DNA of 45,820 nucleotides. Source: Accumulibacter sp. Its GTDB lineage: Bacteria > Pseudomonadota > Gammaproteobacteria > Burkholderiales > Rhodocyclaceae. The stretch covers positions 1 through 45,820 of the forward strand of contig JAEUOJ010000028.1 in assembly GCA_016789495.1 (NCBI GenBank). The letters run 5' to 3'. Of the stretch, positions 35,149 through 45,820 are shown piece after piece. The notes beneath the pieces were generated by a model. The model had not been told where the DNA came from, did no database searches, and worked only from the letters and a program-made list of their open reading frames with translations. Both the position numbers and the translations under genes were made by a program. The first letter of the stretch is position 1, and every line of letters starts with the position of its first letter.

Positions 35149-35454
35149 TTACTTGAGGCTGAGGATCCACTTGACCAGCTTGGTCGCTTCTTCAGGCTTG
35201 ACCGAAGCGTTTGGCGGCATCGGAATTTCTCCCCAGGCGCCTTTACCGCCTTTGAGAACTTTCTCGACCAGTTTGGCTTCATCCTTGGCGGTGTACTTCT
35301 TGGCAACATCCTTGTATGCCGGACCGACGACTTTCTTGTCGATCGCGTGGCACGACATGCAGTTCTTGGACTTGGCCAAGGCTTCATCAGCTTGCACTGC
35401 TGTCGCGGACATCGCTCCGGCAACCGCCAGCAAGCACACATAGATTGCTTTCAT
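35149..35454 (-). CDS. Small periplasmic class I cytochrome c (c8/c-551 type)
   Basis: 101 residues from ATG 35454 with GGAG about 9 bp upstream. A Sec signal (KAIYVCLLAVAGAMSATAVQA, cleavage near residue 22) precedes an ~80-residue monoheme domain: heme motif CMSCH, KVVGPAYKDVAKKY after it, and the axial Met in GEIPMPPNASVKPEEA. This is the small c-551/c8 electron carrier fold, which shuttles electrons in the periplasm, for example from the bc1 complex to terminal oxidases or nitrite reductase. It is encoded alone, with its own promoter and terminator. Confidence 0.93.
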   Translation of the reverse strand: MKAIYVCLLAVAGAMSATAVQADEALAKSKNCMSCHAIDKKVVGPAYKDVAKKYTAKDEAKLVEKVLKGGKGAWGEIPMPPNASVKPEEATKLVKWILSLK

Positions 35455-35491
35455 GCTCTTACTCCGTTCTGGTAGGGGATAAAACGCAACG

Positions 35492-35520
35492 ATCATATTT
35501 CAGTTTCGCCACCTTGAAAA
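35492..35520 (-). promoter_or_regulatory. Candidate promoter of the cytochrome c gene
   Basis: On the minus strand TTTTCA (35520-35515, 4 of 6 to TTGACA) and TATGAT (35497-35492, 5 of 6 to TATAAT) are 17 bp apart, giving a leader of about 30 nt to ATG 35454. Confidence 0.5.
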
Positions 35521-35524
35521 GGTC

Positions 35525-36020
35525 TCATGCCTGACAACGCCAAGCAATTGCCGATGACTCGATAACGCGCTGACGACGGGCGGCGTTGACAAGCGGGGCA
35601 ATCTGAAACCCGGGCGGTTTTCCGTGAAAGGGCAATGCGGTGTAGGTCTTTCCAGACGCGCGGCTGGCCTCGTCAAATGGGTTGCTGGTCTCTTCGCTGC
35701 TCTTTTTGTGGGCTTGGCAGGAGACCGGTCGTGTTTCGTGTCGAAGAAGGAGCTGCCTTAGCCGCCGTTGCAAGGTCAGCGTGGGCCGAACAGAGGCGAC
35801 CGTTTGCGCGCCTCGACGACTAAGTTCTTGAAAGAAAAAGCGCTTTCCAGAGGATTGAAAATCATCGCGGCGACAGGAGCGTCCCTGGATCGGCTGACGA
35901 TAGACGGATCGCCCAGCATCAATTCAATAAATTCAACCTCTTGAAGCGCGAACAGGCTTACCTTGCCACTCGGACCAGCAAAGCTTGAACTAAGCTGCAA
36001 TAAGCATTCAACTTAGGAGG
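35525..36020. other. Intergenic stretch upstream of the TonB receptor, no supported gene
   Basis: About 500 bp. Two minus-strand frames (35525-35773, 35776-36000) lack good starts; the second, beginning at a TTG, reads LFALQEVEFIELMLGDPSI and further unremarkable sequence, which I cannot assign. An AGGAGGGG Shine-Dalgarno at about 36013-36022 belongs to the receptor gene. No riboswitch was recognised. Confidence 0.35.
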
Positions 36021-36023
36021 GGC

Positions 36024-38119
36024 ATGATGGGCAAGTCTGCGCGGTGCTTTGACTGGATACGGCAAACCATTGTCGGTTGGACCGTGACGCTAATCACGCC
36101 AGCCGTGCTGGCGGCGGCCGACGACCCATTTTTCGATCTCGACCTCCACGAAGTTCTCGACTTGGAGGTCACCTCGGTGTCAAAGAAACCGCAAACGGTT
36201 TCGCGCGCGGCAGCGGCGGTATTCGTAATCACTGCCGACGACATCCGTCGCTCTGGAGCGATGACGATTCCAGATCTGTTGCGCATGGCGCCAGGAATAC
36301 AGGTCGGGCAGATCAGCGCCAACAGTTGGGCGGTCAGTTCGCGCGGCCCAAGCGGGCGCTTCACCAACAAACTGCTGGTCTTGATCGATGGCCGCAGTGT
36401 ATATACGCCGACTTTTCGGGAGTGTATTGGGACGTGCAGGATACGGTGCTGGCCGACATCGAGCGCATCGAAATCATTCGCGGTCCGGGCGCATCGCTGT
36501 GGGGAGCGAACGCGGTCGATGGGGTGATCAACATCATCACCAAGTCCGCCGCGGCAACGCAAGGGGGATTGTTGACGGCGGCCGTCGGCAATGAGGAGCG
36601 TGGCACGGCGGCGGTGCGCTATGGTGGGCGTTTCGGCGATCTCGGGTACTGGCGAATCCACGCCAAAGGCTTCGAACGCGACGGCACGTCGATTGGCGAC
36701 ACTGGCCGCGCCGGCAATGACGATTGGCGGCAGCAACGGCTGGGATTCCGGACTGATCTGGCACCTGGCAGCGGCGACTCGCTGACCGTGCAAGGGGATA
36801 TCTACCGAGGACGTAGTGGCGAAACGAGCCGGCTCAACTTTCTTGGCACGCCGCACAACGTCCTGCTCGGTGCCGAGCAGGACGTTTCCGGTGGCAATCT
36901 GCTCGCCCGTTGGCAACACGAACTGTCGGCAAGCGATTCATTTACGTGGCAAACATACGTCGATCACTACCGGCGCGACTGGCCGGCGCATCTTGAGGAA
37001 AAACGCGACACCTTCGACCTTGATTTTCAGTATCGGACACGTCGATTCCCAGGGCACGATCTGGTTCTGGGCGCCGGCTATCGTAGCAGTCGCGACATCC
37101 TGAACGCCTCGTATAGCGGTATCCCGAGCAGCGTTTTGCCATACGCCACGTTCTCACCGACAGCGAATCGGCAGGAGCTGTACAGCCTCTTCGCCCAGGA
37201 CGACATCGTCTTGTCACCAGAGTTGATTCTGACTCTGGGAATCAAGCTCGAACACAACGATTACACTGGTCTGGAAACTCAACCCAATGCACGACTGTTG
37301 TGGACGCCGCGGCAGGAGACGACGCTGTGGACCTCGGTCGCCCGGGCTGTGCGCACACCAAGCCGGGTCGATCACGACGGGATGGTCAATCAGGACGTGC
37401 TTGCCCCCTCTTCGCCGCGAAACAATCTGCCCTGGCCGGTACTGATTCGAACAGGCGGTTCGATCGCGGCTTCCGAATCGGTGTTGGCCTATGAAGCGGG
37501 CTGGAAGCAGCGTCTCTCTCCAGCTCTGAGTTTTGATCTGGCGTTCTTTTACCACGATTATCACAGTCTTCGCTCGGTCACCTTCCGCCCCCCGCTTTGC
37601 CAACCGGCAACCCTGCCGCCCGCCGCGTGTTATCTTTCTCCGTCGAGCCACATTCTGCAAGTCGTCGAGGCGGGTAACGATGTCGAAGGCAACAGCGTAG
37701 GGTTCGAACTGACCTCCGACTGGCGTCCTCAGCCGACGCTGTTTTTCCGGGCCTCATTGGGTCATTTCTCGATGCGCCTGCGCGGAAAGTCGGGCGCCCA
37801 GGGCATGGAGCGGGCCGGCAGCTTTCCTGACTGGCAAGGTTCGCTACGCATGTCGTGGAATCCACGCCCGGATACCGACGTTGATTTCTGGCTGCGGCGA
37901 GTCGGAGAGTTGACTGAGAACGCTGGTGGTCATTCGGTGCCGGGCTACAACGAACTCGATTTGCGATTGGCATGGCGGCCGGACAAGCAAGTCGAGCTGG
38001 CCTTGGTTGGGCGTAATCTGCTGCATCGCAAACATCAGGAATTTGTTTCCGAGCTGTCCGACATGCCGATGATGATGATCGAGCGCTCGTTTTTTGCGCA
38101 AGTCAACTTGAAATTCTGA
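36024..38119 (+). pseudogene. TonB-dependent outer-membrane receptor, apparent -1 frameshift
   Basis: The start is ATG 36024 (or the overlapping ATG 36027) with a strong AGGAGGGG upstream and a signal peptide (hydrophobic WTVTLITPAVLAAADD). The plug domain follows: LDLEVTSVSKKPQTVSRAAA, FVITADDIRRSGAMTIPDLL, LVLIDGRSVYTPTF. At 36413-36416 the frame breaks: four T's stand where five would keep the frame, and the expected SGVYWDVQDTVLADIERIE and RGPGASLWGANAVDGVINI continue in the other frame to the stop at 38119, with a normal 22-strand barrel ending in F (FFAQVNLKF). Joined, it would be about 698 residues, normal for the family. It may be a real inactivation, a sequencing error in a T-run, or slippage at TTTT. 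The adjacent YfiR and kinase genes suggest a sensory or uptake partner. Confidence 0.85.
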
Positions 38120-38127
38120 GTGCGCCG

Positions 38128-38694
38128 ATGAGTTGGCGTCCCGCTGGCGGTATCAAGCTATCGCGTCTGCCGCCGATCGCCTTGTCGATTGCGCTGGCCG
38201 GCTTGCCGGAACTGGCGTGGTCGGAATCGTCCTTGCAGCGCGAGGAGCGGATCAAAGCGGCACTGGTCTTCAAATTGGTCAAATTCGTCAACTGGCCGGC
38301 AGCGGCGATGTCGGGTCGCGAGCCGATTCAGATCTGCGCGCTTGGTGAATCGCGTGTCGGCGAAGCGCTCTCCGCCGTCGATGGCAAACCGGCACGTGAC
38401 CGGCTGGCCCAATTCCGCAAAATCGCCGGACTGACGGTGAATGAGATCAAAGGGTGTCACGTGTTGTACATTCCTGCCAATGCGCGGGAAATCGGCAACG
38501 GCTTGCCTGGACACCTGCGAGGACGCGGCGTCTTGACCGTCAGCGACGCGTCGGATTTTGCCCGTCGCGGCGGGATGATCGGACTGGTGCAGAACGAAAA
38601 CAAATTGTCATGCGAAATCAATTTGCGATCGGCCCGTGAAAGCGGAATCGAACCGGGTGCGCCGCTGCTCGAGCTAGCGGTGATCATCGAGTAA
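38128..38694 (+). CDS. YfiR/DUF4154 family periplasmic protein
   Basis: 188 residues, 8 bp after the receptor stop. A signal peptide (LPPIALSIALAGLPELAWS, cleavage near 32) precedes the DUF4154 domain: ERIKAALVFKLVKFVNWPA, ICALGESRVGEALSAVDGK, CHVLYIPANARE, GVLTVSDASDFARRGGMIGL and INLRSARESGI. YfiR of Pseudomonas is a periplasmic repressor of the membrane diguanylate cyclase YfiN. Here the partner is the CHASE8-bearing kinase encoded directly after it; YfiN itself has a CHASE8 domain, so a YfiR-CHASE8 contact is a sound inference. Confidence 0.9.
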   Translation: MSWRPAGGIKLSRLPPIALSIALAGLPELAWSESSLQREERIKAALVFKLVKFVNWPAAAMSGREPIQICALGESRVGEALSAVDGKPARDRLAQFRKIAGLTVNEIKGCHVLYIPANAREIGNGLPGHLRGRGVLTVSDASDFARRGGMIGLVQNENKLSCEINLRSARESGIEPGAPLLELAVIIE

Positions 38695-38700
38695 TACCAA

Positions 38701-41547
<2,847 letters not shown>

Positions 41548-41652
41548 GCTGCTGAAGATTTGACAAGCCGCGGTCGAACTCGAGCAATCGTCACGAGCCC
41601 GTAGGAATGCAAGACGGCTTTTCTCTCTTTAGCTCCTGGTGATCGATCGGGT

Positions 41653-41690
41653 CCGCCGACGCTCAACTGATTGATCCTCGGCGGTTTCTT
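41653..41690 (+). terminator. Terminator candidate after the hybrid kinase gene
   Basis: A stem CCGCCGA (41653-41659) with TCGGCGG (41678-41684), with an inner TCAA/TTGA pairing, is followed by TTTCTT on the plus strand, about 105 bp past the kinase stop. The U-tract is imperfect. Confidence 0.5.
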
Positions 41691-41719
41691 GCTTGCAGTC
41701 CCGGTGCTTCAGGCCCTCT

Positions 41720-42910
41720 TCAACGAGTGGCGTGCATGTTCATCGTCAAGCCCAGGGTCAACCAGATGACGGCCAATACCGCGCCAGTCAGCCAGACGGC
41801 GCCGGGACCGGAGTATTTGGCCAGGGTGCCGCCAACCACCCCACCGAGAAACAGGCCCAGCGACTGTGTGGTGTTGTATACGCCTAGCGCCGCGCCTTTG
41901 GCGTGCGGCGGCGCGATTTTCGAGATCAGCGACGGTTGCGTCGCTTCCAGGATGTTGAAAGCGATGAAAAAGAGCGTCAACCAGAATACCAGGGCATACA
42001 ACCCGTGCGCCAGTAGGCCAAAGCCGACCTGGGTGATCAGCAGCACGATGATCGCGGTGTTGAACACCCATTTCATCCGTCCGCGGCGTTCGGCGGCGAT
42101 GATCGCCGGAACCATGATCGCGAAAGAAAGCAGCAGGGCTGAAAGATAGACTTTCCAGTGTTCGGCGACCGGCAAGTCACCGGTGGCGATCAGTTCGGCG
42201 GGGATCAGCACCCACATCGCGGTAAGCATCAGATGCAGCGCGAAAACGCCGAAATTCAGTCGCAGCAACTGGTGATTGGTGAGCACTTCGACAAAGCTTG
42301 GCCAGGCTGGTTGTCGAGGAAGGGCCGGGGCCGCCGGCACCGCTTTCAGCACCACGCCGATGGCGACCAGCGCCAACCCGCCGGTGAGCAGGAAAATGCC
42401 GGTCATGCCGACCAAAGTGTACAGCAGTGGCCCGCCGACCATCGACAACGCGAAAACCAGGCCGATCGACGAGCCGATCATCGCCATTACTTTGGTCAAG
42501 TGTTGTTCACGGGTCAGGTCCGCGGCCAGCGCGGTTACCGCCGCCGAGATCGCTCCGGCGCCCTGCAGGATGCGTCCGGCGATCACGCCGTGTATGTCGT
42601 TGGCGCTGGCGGCGACGAAGCTGCCGATGGCGAAGAGCAGCAAACCGAACACGATCACTGGCTTGCGTCCGAAACGATCCGACGCCGCGCCGTAAGCGAT
42701 TTGCAGCGCGGCCTGCGTCAAACCATAGGCACCGAGCGCCATCCCGACCAGTGAGATGTCGTGACCGGAAGGCAGCGTCTTGGCATAGATCGCGAACACC
42801 GGCAGAATCAGGAACAGACCGAGCATCCGCAAGGCGAAAACCGCCGCCAGGCTGACGCCAGCGCGCTTTTCGTCGGAACTCATGTGGAGAGAGGGCGGAG
42901 TGGTGGTCAT
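41720..42910 (-). CDS. MFS transporter, YajR-like drug/proton antiporter
   Basis: 396 residues from ATG 42910 (ATG 42883 is an alternative; neither has a strong Shine-Dalgarno). Twelve hydrophobic helices are visible, with the family motif A in GAASDRFGRKPVIVFGLLLF and a motif C-like ISAAVTALAADLT nearby. The N-terminal SLAAVFALRMLGLFLILPVFAIYA is typical of YajR. It lacks YajR's cytoplasmic C-terminal YAM domain (it ends soon after helix 12). Such proteins extrude small molecules with a proton gradient; the substrate is unknown. It is divergent from uvrA with about 75 bp between. Confidence 0.88.
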   Translation of the reverse strand: MTTTPPSLHMSSDEKRAGVSLAAVFALRMLGLFLILPVFAIYAKTLPSGHDISLVGMALGAYGLTQAALQIAYGAASDRFGRKPVIVFGLLLFAIGSFVAASANDIHGVIAGRILQGAGAISAAVTALAADLTREQHLTKVMAMIGSSIGLVFALSMVGGPLLYTLVGMTGIFLLTGGLALVAIGVVLKAVPAAPALPRQPAWPSFVEVLTNHQLLRLNFGVFALHLMLTAMWVLIPAELIATGDLPVAEHWKVYLSALLLSFAIMVPAIIAAERRGRMKWVFNTAIIVLLITQVGFGLLAHGLYALVFWLTLFFIAFNILEATQPSLISKIAPPHAKGAALGVYNTTQSLGLFLGGVVGGTLAKYSGPGAVWLTGAVLAVIWLTLGLTMNMHATR

Positions 42911-42916
42911 GGGAAT

Positions 42917-42946
42917 TTGCTGCCAGACAGCGAAGTTCCGTATATT
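42917..42946 (+). promoter_or_regulatory. Candidate uvrA promoter
   Basis: TTGCTG (42917-42922) and TATATT (42941-42946, 5 of 6) are 18 bp apart, with a short leader to ATG 42985. The sequence CCGT-N6-ACAG overlaps the -10 but does not have the spacing of a LexA box (CTGT-N8-ACAG). Confidence 0.35.
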
Positions 42947-42984
42947 AACAGGTTTGCCCAAGCCCTCTCGGGGGCTCCCCCGCC

Positions 42985-45820
42985 ATGGAACAGAGCAGCG
43001 ACGGCCGCGAGATCAGCCACATTCGCCTGCGCGGTGCGCGCACGCACAACCTCAAGGACATCAATCTCGACCTGCCTCGCAACCGGCTGATCGTCATCAC
43101 CGGCTTGTCCGGCTCAGGTAAGTCTTCGCTGGCTTTCGACACCCTCTACGCCGAAGGGCAGCGCCGTTATGTGGAATCGTTGTCGGCCTACGCGCGGCAG
43201 TTCCTGCAACGGATGGAAAAACCGGACGTCGATCTGCTCGAAGGGCTCTCGCCGGCGATTTCGATCGAACAGAAGGCTACCAGTCACAATCCACGGTCGA
43301 CGGTCGGCACGGTCACCGAAATCCACGACTATCTGCGGCTGCTGTTCGCGCGTGTCGGTACGCCGTACTGCGCCGACCATCAGCGGCCGTTGACCGCGCA
43401 GACCGTCTCGCAAATGGTCGATCATATTCTGGCCTTGCCCGACGAAACCCGTCTGATGATCCTGGCGCCGGTGGTCGCCAATCGCAAGGGCGAACAGCTT
43501 GAATTGTTTGCCGAATTGCGCGCGCAAGGTTTTGCCCGACTGCGCATTGACGGTGAGATTCACGAAATCGACACCCTGCCGAAGCTGGCCAAAACCCAGA
43601 AACATTCGGTCGACATCGTCGTCGATCGCCTGAAAGTGCGGCAGGATTCCCGGCAGCGACTTGCCGAATCGTTCGAAACGGCCTTGCGCCATGCCGACGG
43701 TCGGGCGATCGCCTGTGAAATGGACGGCGGACGCGAACATTTCTTTTCGGCGAAATTCGCTTGTCCGGTGTGCTCGTATTCGCTCCCCGAACTGGAACCG
43801 CGGATTTTTTCGTTCAACAGCCCGCTCGGCGCGTGTCCGAAGTGCGACGGCCTGGGCGTGATCCAGTTTTTCGACCCGAAACGCGTCGTTGCGCGTCCGG
43901 AACTGTCGTTGGCGGCCGGGGCGATCCGCGGCTGGGATCGGCGCAATCCTTTTTATTTTCAGCTGCTCAGTTCGTTGGCCGCGCATTATGGCTTCGACTT
44001 GGACACGCCGTTCGACGTCCTTCCGGAACCCGTCCGGCAGGTCATCCTGTATGGCTCCGGATCGACCGCCATTCCGTTCGACTATCTCAACGAACGCGGG
44101 CGTTTGTTCCGTCGTGAACACCCGTTCGAAGGCATCGTGGTCAATCTCGAACGCCGTTACAAGGAAACCGATTCACAGGCGGTGCGCGAGGAATTGTCCC
44201 GTTTGATCAGCAACCGATGCTGTCCATCGTGCCAGGGCAGCCGTTTGCGCGAGGAGGCACGCAACGTGCGCATCGGCAAGCATCAGCAAGCGCGCACCCT
44301 GCACGACATTAATCGTCAGCCGCTCGGGCCGGCGCGCGACTATTTTCTCGCCTTGGAACTGCCGGGCAACAAGGCCAAAGTCGCCGAAAAGGTGCTCAAG
44401 GAGATCGTCAGTCGTCTGCAGTTCCTGATCGATGTCGGACTCGATTACCTGTCGCTCGACCGGTCGGCGGAAACGCTTTCCGGTGGCGAGGCGCAGCGTA
44501 TTCGCTTGGCGTCGCAGATTGGTTCGGGGTTGACCGGCGTGATGTACGTGCTCGACGAACCGTCGATCGGTCTGCATCAGCGCGACAACGAGCGCCTGCT
44601 GAAAACCTTGCGTCACCTGCGTGATATCGGCAACACGGTGATCGTCGTCGAACATGATGAGGAGGCGATCCGCAGCGCCGATCATGTGGTCGACATCGGT
44701 CCGGGCGCTGGCGTCCATGGCGGCCGGGTCGTCGCCGAAGGGCCGCCGACGGCGATCGTCGCCAATCCGGCGTCGCTGACTGGCGATTACCTGGCGGGTC
44801 GGCGACGGATCGCGATGCGCGAGCAGCGGCGCCCGCCAAACGCCGAACGCCGACTGCGCATCGTCGGCGCTCGTGGCAACAACCTCAAAAATGTCACCGT
44901 CGACTTGCCGGTCGGCCTGTTCATCGGCATCACCGGCGTTTCCGGCTCCGGCAAATCGACCTTGATCAACGACACACTGTACCTAGCGGCGGCCAAACAT
45001 CTCTACGGCTCGATCGGCGAACCGGCCGAACACGATACTCTCGAAGGTCTGGAACTGTTCGACAAGGTGATCAACGTCGACCAGAGTCCGATCGGTCGCA
45101 CGCCGCGCTCGAACCCGGCAACCTATACCGGAGTGCTGACGCCGATCCGTGAACTGTTTGCCGGCGTCCCGGAAGCGAGGGTTCGAGGCTACGGTCCGGG
45201 TCGTTTTTCGTTCAACGTCAAGGGAGGGCGCTGCGAAGCGTGCCAGGGCGACGGAGTGATCAAGGTCGAAATGCACTTTCTGCCCGACATTTACGTTGCC
45301 TGCGACGTCTGCCACGGCAAACGCTACAACCGTGAGACGCTGGAGATTCAATACAAGGGCAAAACCATCCACCAGATTTTGCAACTGACCGTCGAGTCGG
45401 CACGCGAGTTTTTCGATGCCGTACCGGTGGTGGCGCGCAAATTGCAGACCCTGGTCGATGTCGGCTTGAGTTACATCACCCTCGGCCAGGCGGCGACGAC
45501 GTTATCCGGCGGCGAAGCGCAACGCGTCAAACTGGCGCTCGAACTTTCCAAACGCGATACCGGCCGCACGCTGTACATCCTCGACGAGCCAACCACCGGA
45601 CTGCACTTCCAGGATATCGAGCTGCTGCTCAAGGTATTGCATCGCCTAGTCGATCACGGCAACACGGTGATCGTCATCGAACATAACCTGGATGTGATCA
45701 AAACCGCCGACTGGTTGATCGACCTCGGTCCCGAAGGCGGCGGCGGCGGCGGCCAAATCCTCGCCGAGGGCACGCCGGAAGACATCGCCGCGCGGCCGGA
45801 CAGTCACAGCGGTCGTTTTC
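42985..45820 (+). CDS. uvrA: Excinuclease ABC subunit A (UvrA), runs off the right edge
   Basis: 945 codons are visible; the E. coli protein is 940 residues, so only a few C-terminal residues should be missing. The first ABC half has Walker [10 protein letters not shown], the zinc-finger Cys pairs CPVC and CPKC, and signature [16 protein letters not shown]; the second has GVSGSGKST, Cys pairs CEAC and CDVC around [12 protein letters not shown], signature [15 protein letters not shown] and Walker [13 protein letters not shown]. UvrA recognises bulky DNA lesions and loads UvrB in nucleotide excision repair. The start ATG 42985 is the first in-frame codon before the conserved [14 protein letters not shown]. 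Confidence 0.97.
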   Translation, partial: MEQSSDGREISHIRLRGARTHNLKDINLDLPRNRLIVITGLSGSGKSSLAFDTLYAEGQRRYVESLSAYARQFLQRMEKPDVDLLEGLSPAISIEQKATSHNPRSTVGTVTEIHDYLRLLFARVGTPYCADHQRPLTAQTVSQMVDHILALPDETRLMILAPVVANRKGEQLELFAELRAQGFARLRIDGEIHEIDTLPKLAKTQKHSVDIVVDRLKVRQDSRQRLAESFETALRHADGRAIACEMDGGREHFFSAKFACPVCSYSLPELEPRIFSFNSPLGACPKCDGLGVIQFFDPKRVVARPELSLAAGAIRGWDRRNPFYFQLLSSLAAHYGFDLDTPFDVLPEPVRQVILYGSGSTAIPFDYLNERGRLFRREHPFEGIVVNLERRYKETDSQAVREELSRLISNRCCPSCQGSRLREEARNVRIGKHQQARTLHDINRQPLGPARDYFLALELPGNKAKVAEKVLKEIVSRLQFLIDVGLDYLSLDRSAETLSGGEAQRIRLASQIGSGLTGVMYVLDEPSIGLHQRDNERLLKTLRHLRDIGNTVIVVEHDEEAIRSADHVVDIGPGAGVHGGRVVAEGPPTAIVANPASLTGDYLAGRRRIAMREQRRPPNAERRLRIVGARGNNLKNVTVDLPVGLFIGITGVSGSGKSTLINDTLYLAAAKHLYGSIGEPAEHDTLEGLELFDKVINVDQSPIGRTPRSNPATYTGVLTPIRELFAGVPEARVRGYGPGRFSFNVKGGRCEACQGDGVIKVEMHFLPDIYVACDVCHGKRYNRETLEIQYKGKTIHQILQLTVESAREFFDAVPVVARKLQTLVDVGLSYITLGQAATTLSGGEAQRVKLALELSKRDTGRTLYILDEPTTGLHFQDIELLLKVLHRLVDHGNTVIVIEHNLDVIKTADWLIDLGPEGGGGGGQILAEGTPEDIAARPDSHSGRF

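Noticed and set aside
35776-36000. Minus-strand 74-codon gene upstream of the TonB receptor
   Set aside because: It starts at TTG without a Shine-Dalgarno sequence and has no family resemblance; kept only as part of the described intergenic stretch.
42930-42955. LexA (SOS) box before uvrA
   Set aside because: CCGT and ACAG half-sites are 6 bp apart rather than 8 and the first half is imperfect.

Overview
The window is a high-GC (roughly 60-65% by eye) bacterial chromosome segment that looks betaproteobacterial, probably Rhodocyclales-like (Accumulibacter, Dechloromonas or Azoarcus relatives). The reasons are a DUF2863 gene, which is largely betaproteobacterial, ahead of a bioA-F-H-C-D operon; a liv transporter with a nearby small c8-type cytochrome; a TonB receptor/YfiR/CHASE8 hybrid-kinase set; and an aryl-polyene-type operon. 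The taxonomic call is inference. There is one tRNA gene (Arg-CCT), no rRNA, no CRISPR array and no intact transposase.

Layout: 1-1229, the end of an EamA exporter and a GlxA-type regulator. 1230-3650, a patch of foreign character: a 145-bp MITE-like element, an orphan group II intron 3' end (domains V/VI), then AT-richer small genes (a two-helix membrane protein, a DUF3291 protein, a broken C_GCAxxG_C_C gene, and an ArsN2-like acetyltransferase). 3948-8620, a stress and envelope block: nhaR divergent from a hibernation-factor-like gene, htpX, a TerC-family membrane protein, and a TerB+DUF697 protein.

8661-21211 (minus strand) is the most notable part: one uninterrupted 15-gene operon of the aryl polyene/type II fatty-acid-synthase kind. 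In transcription order it encodes an acyl carrier protein (ACP), ketosynthase (KS), ACP, a COG4648 membrane protein, an acyl-AMP ligase, a hotdog dehydratase, an LpxL-like acyltransferase, a LolA-like carrier, an MMPL exporter, a small alpha/beta hydrolase, a NodB-type polysaccharide deacetylase, a methyltransferase, a KS, a KS-like chain-length factor and an ApeP-type dehydratase. Most junctions are 4-bp start/stop overlaps. No ketoreductase, recognisable hotdog thioesterase, DUF3261 lipoprotein or glycosyltransferase is present. The deacetylase and hydrolase sit between exporter and methyltransferase. The inferred job is to build a polyene-like acyl chain on an ACP, attach it to a lipid or glycan, and move it to the outer membrane.

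21346-23517: tRNA-Arg(CCT) and the ABC-F ATPase Uup. 24063-29915: a minus-strand biotin block, DUF2863-bioA-bioF-bioH-bioC-bioD; bioB is not in the window. 30058-34976: livF-livG-livM-livH and the solute-binding lipoprotein gene, which has Pro/Ala-rich arms at both ends and is separated from livH by a strong terminator hairpin. 35149-35454: a small class I cytochrome c with its own promoter and terminator.

36024-41547 (plus strand): a TonB-dependent receptor gene with an apparent 1-base frameshift, a YfiR/DUF4154 gene, and a CHASE8-HAMP-HK-REC-REC-Hpt hybrid kinase, probably one sensory operon. 41720-42910: an MFS exporter (YajR-like), divergent from uvrA, which runs off the right edge almost complete.
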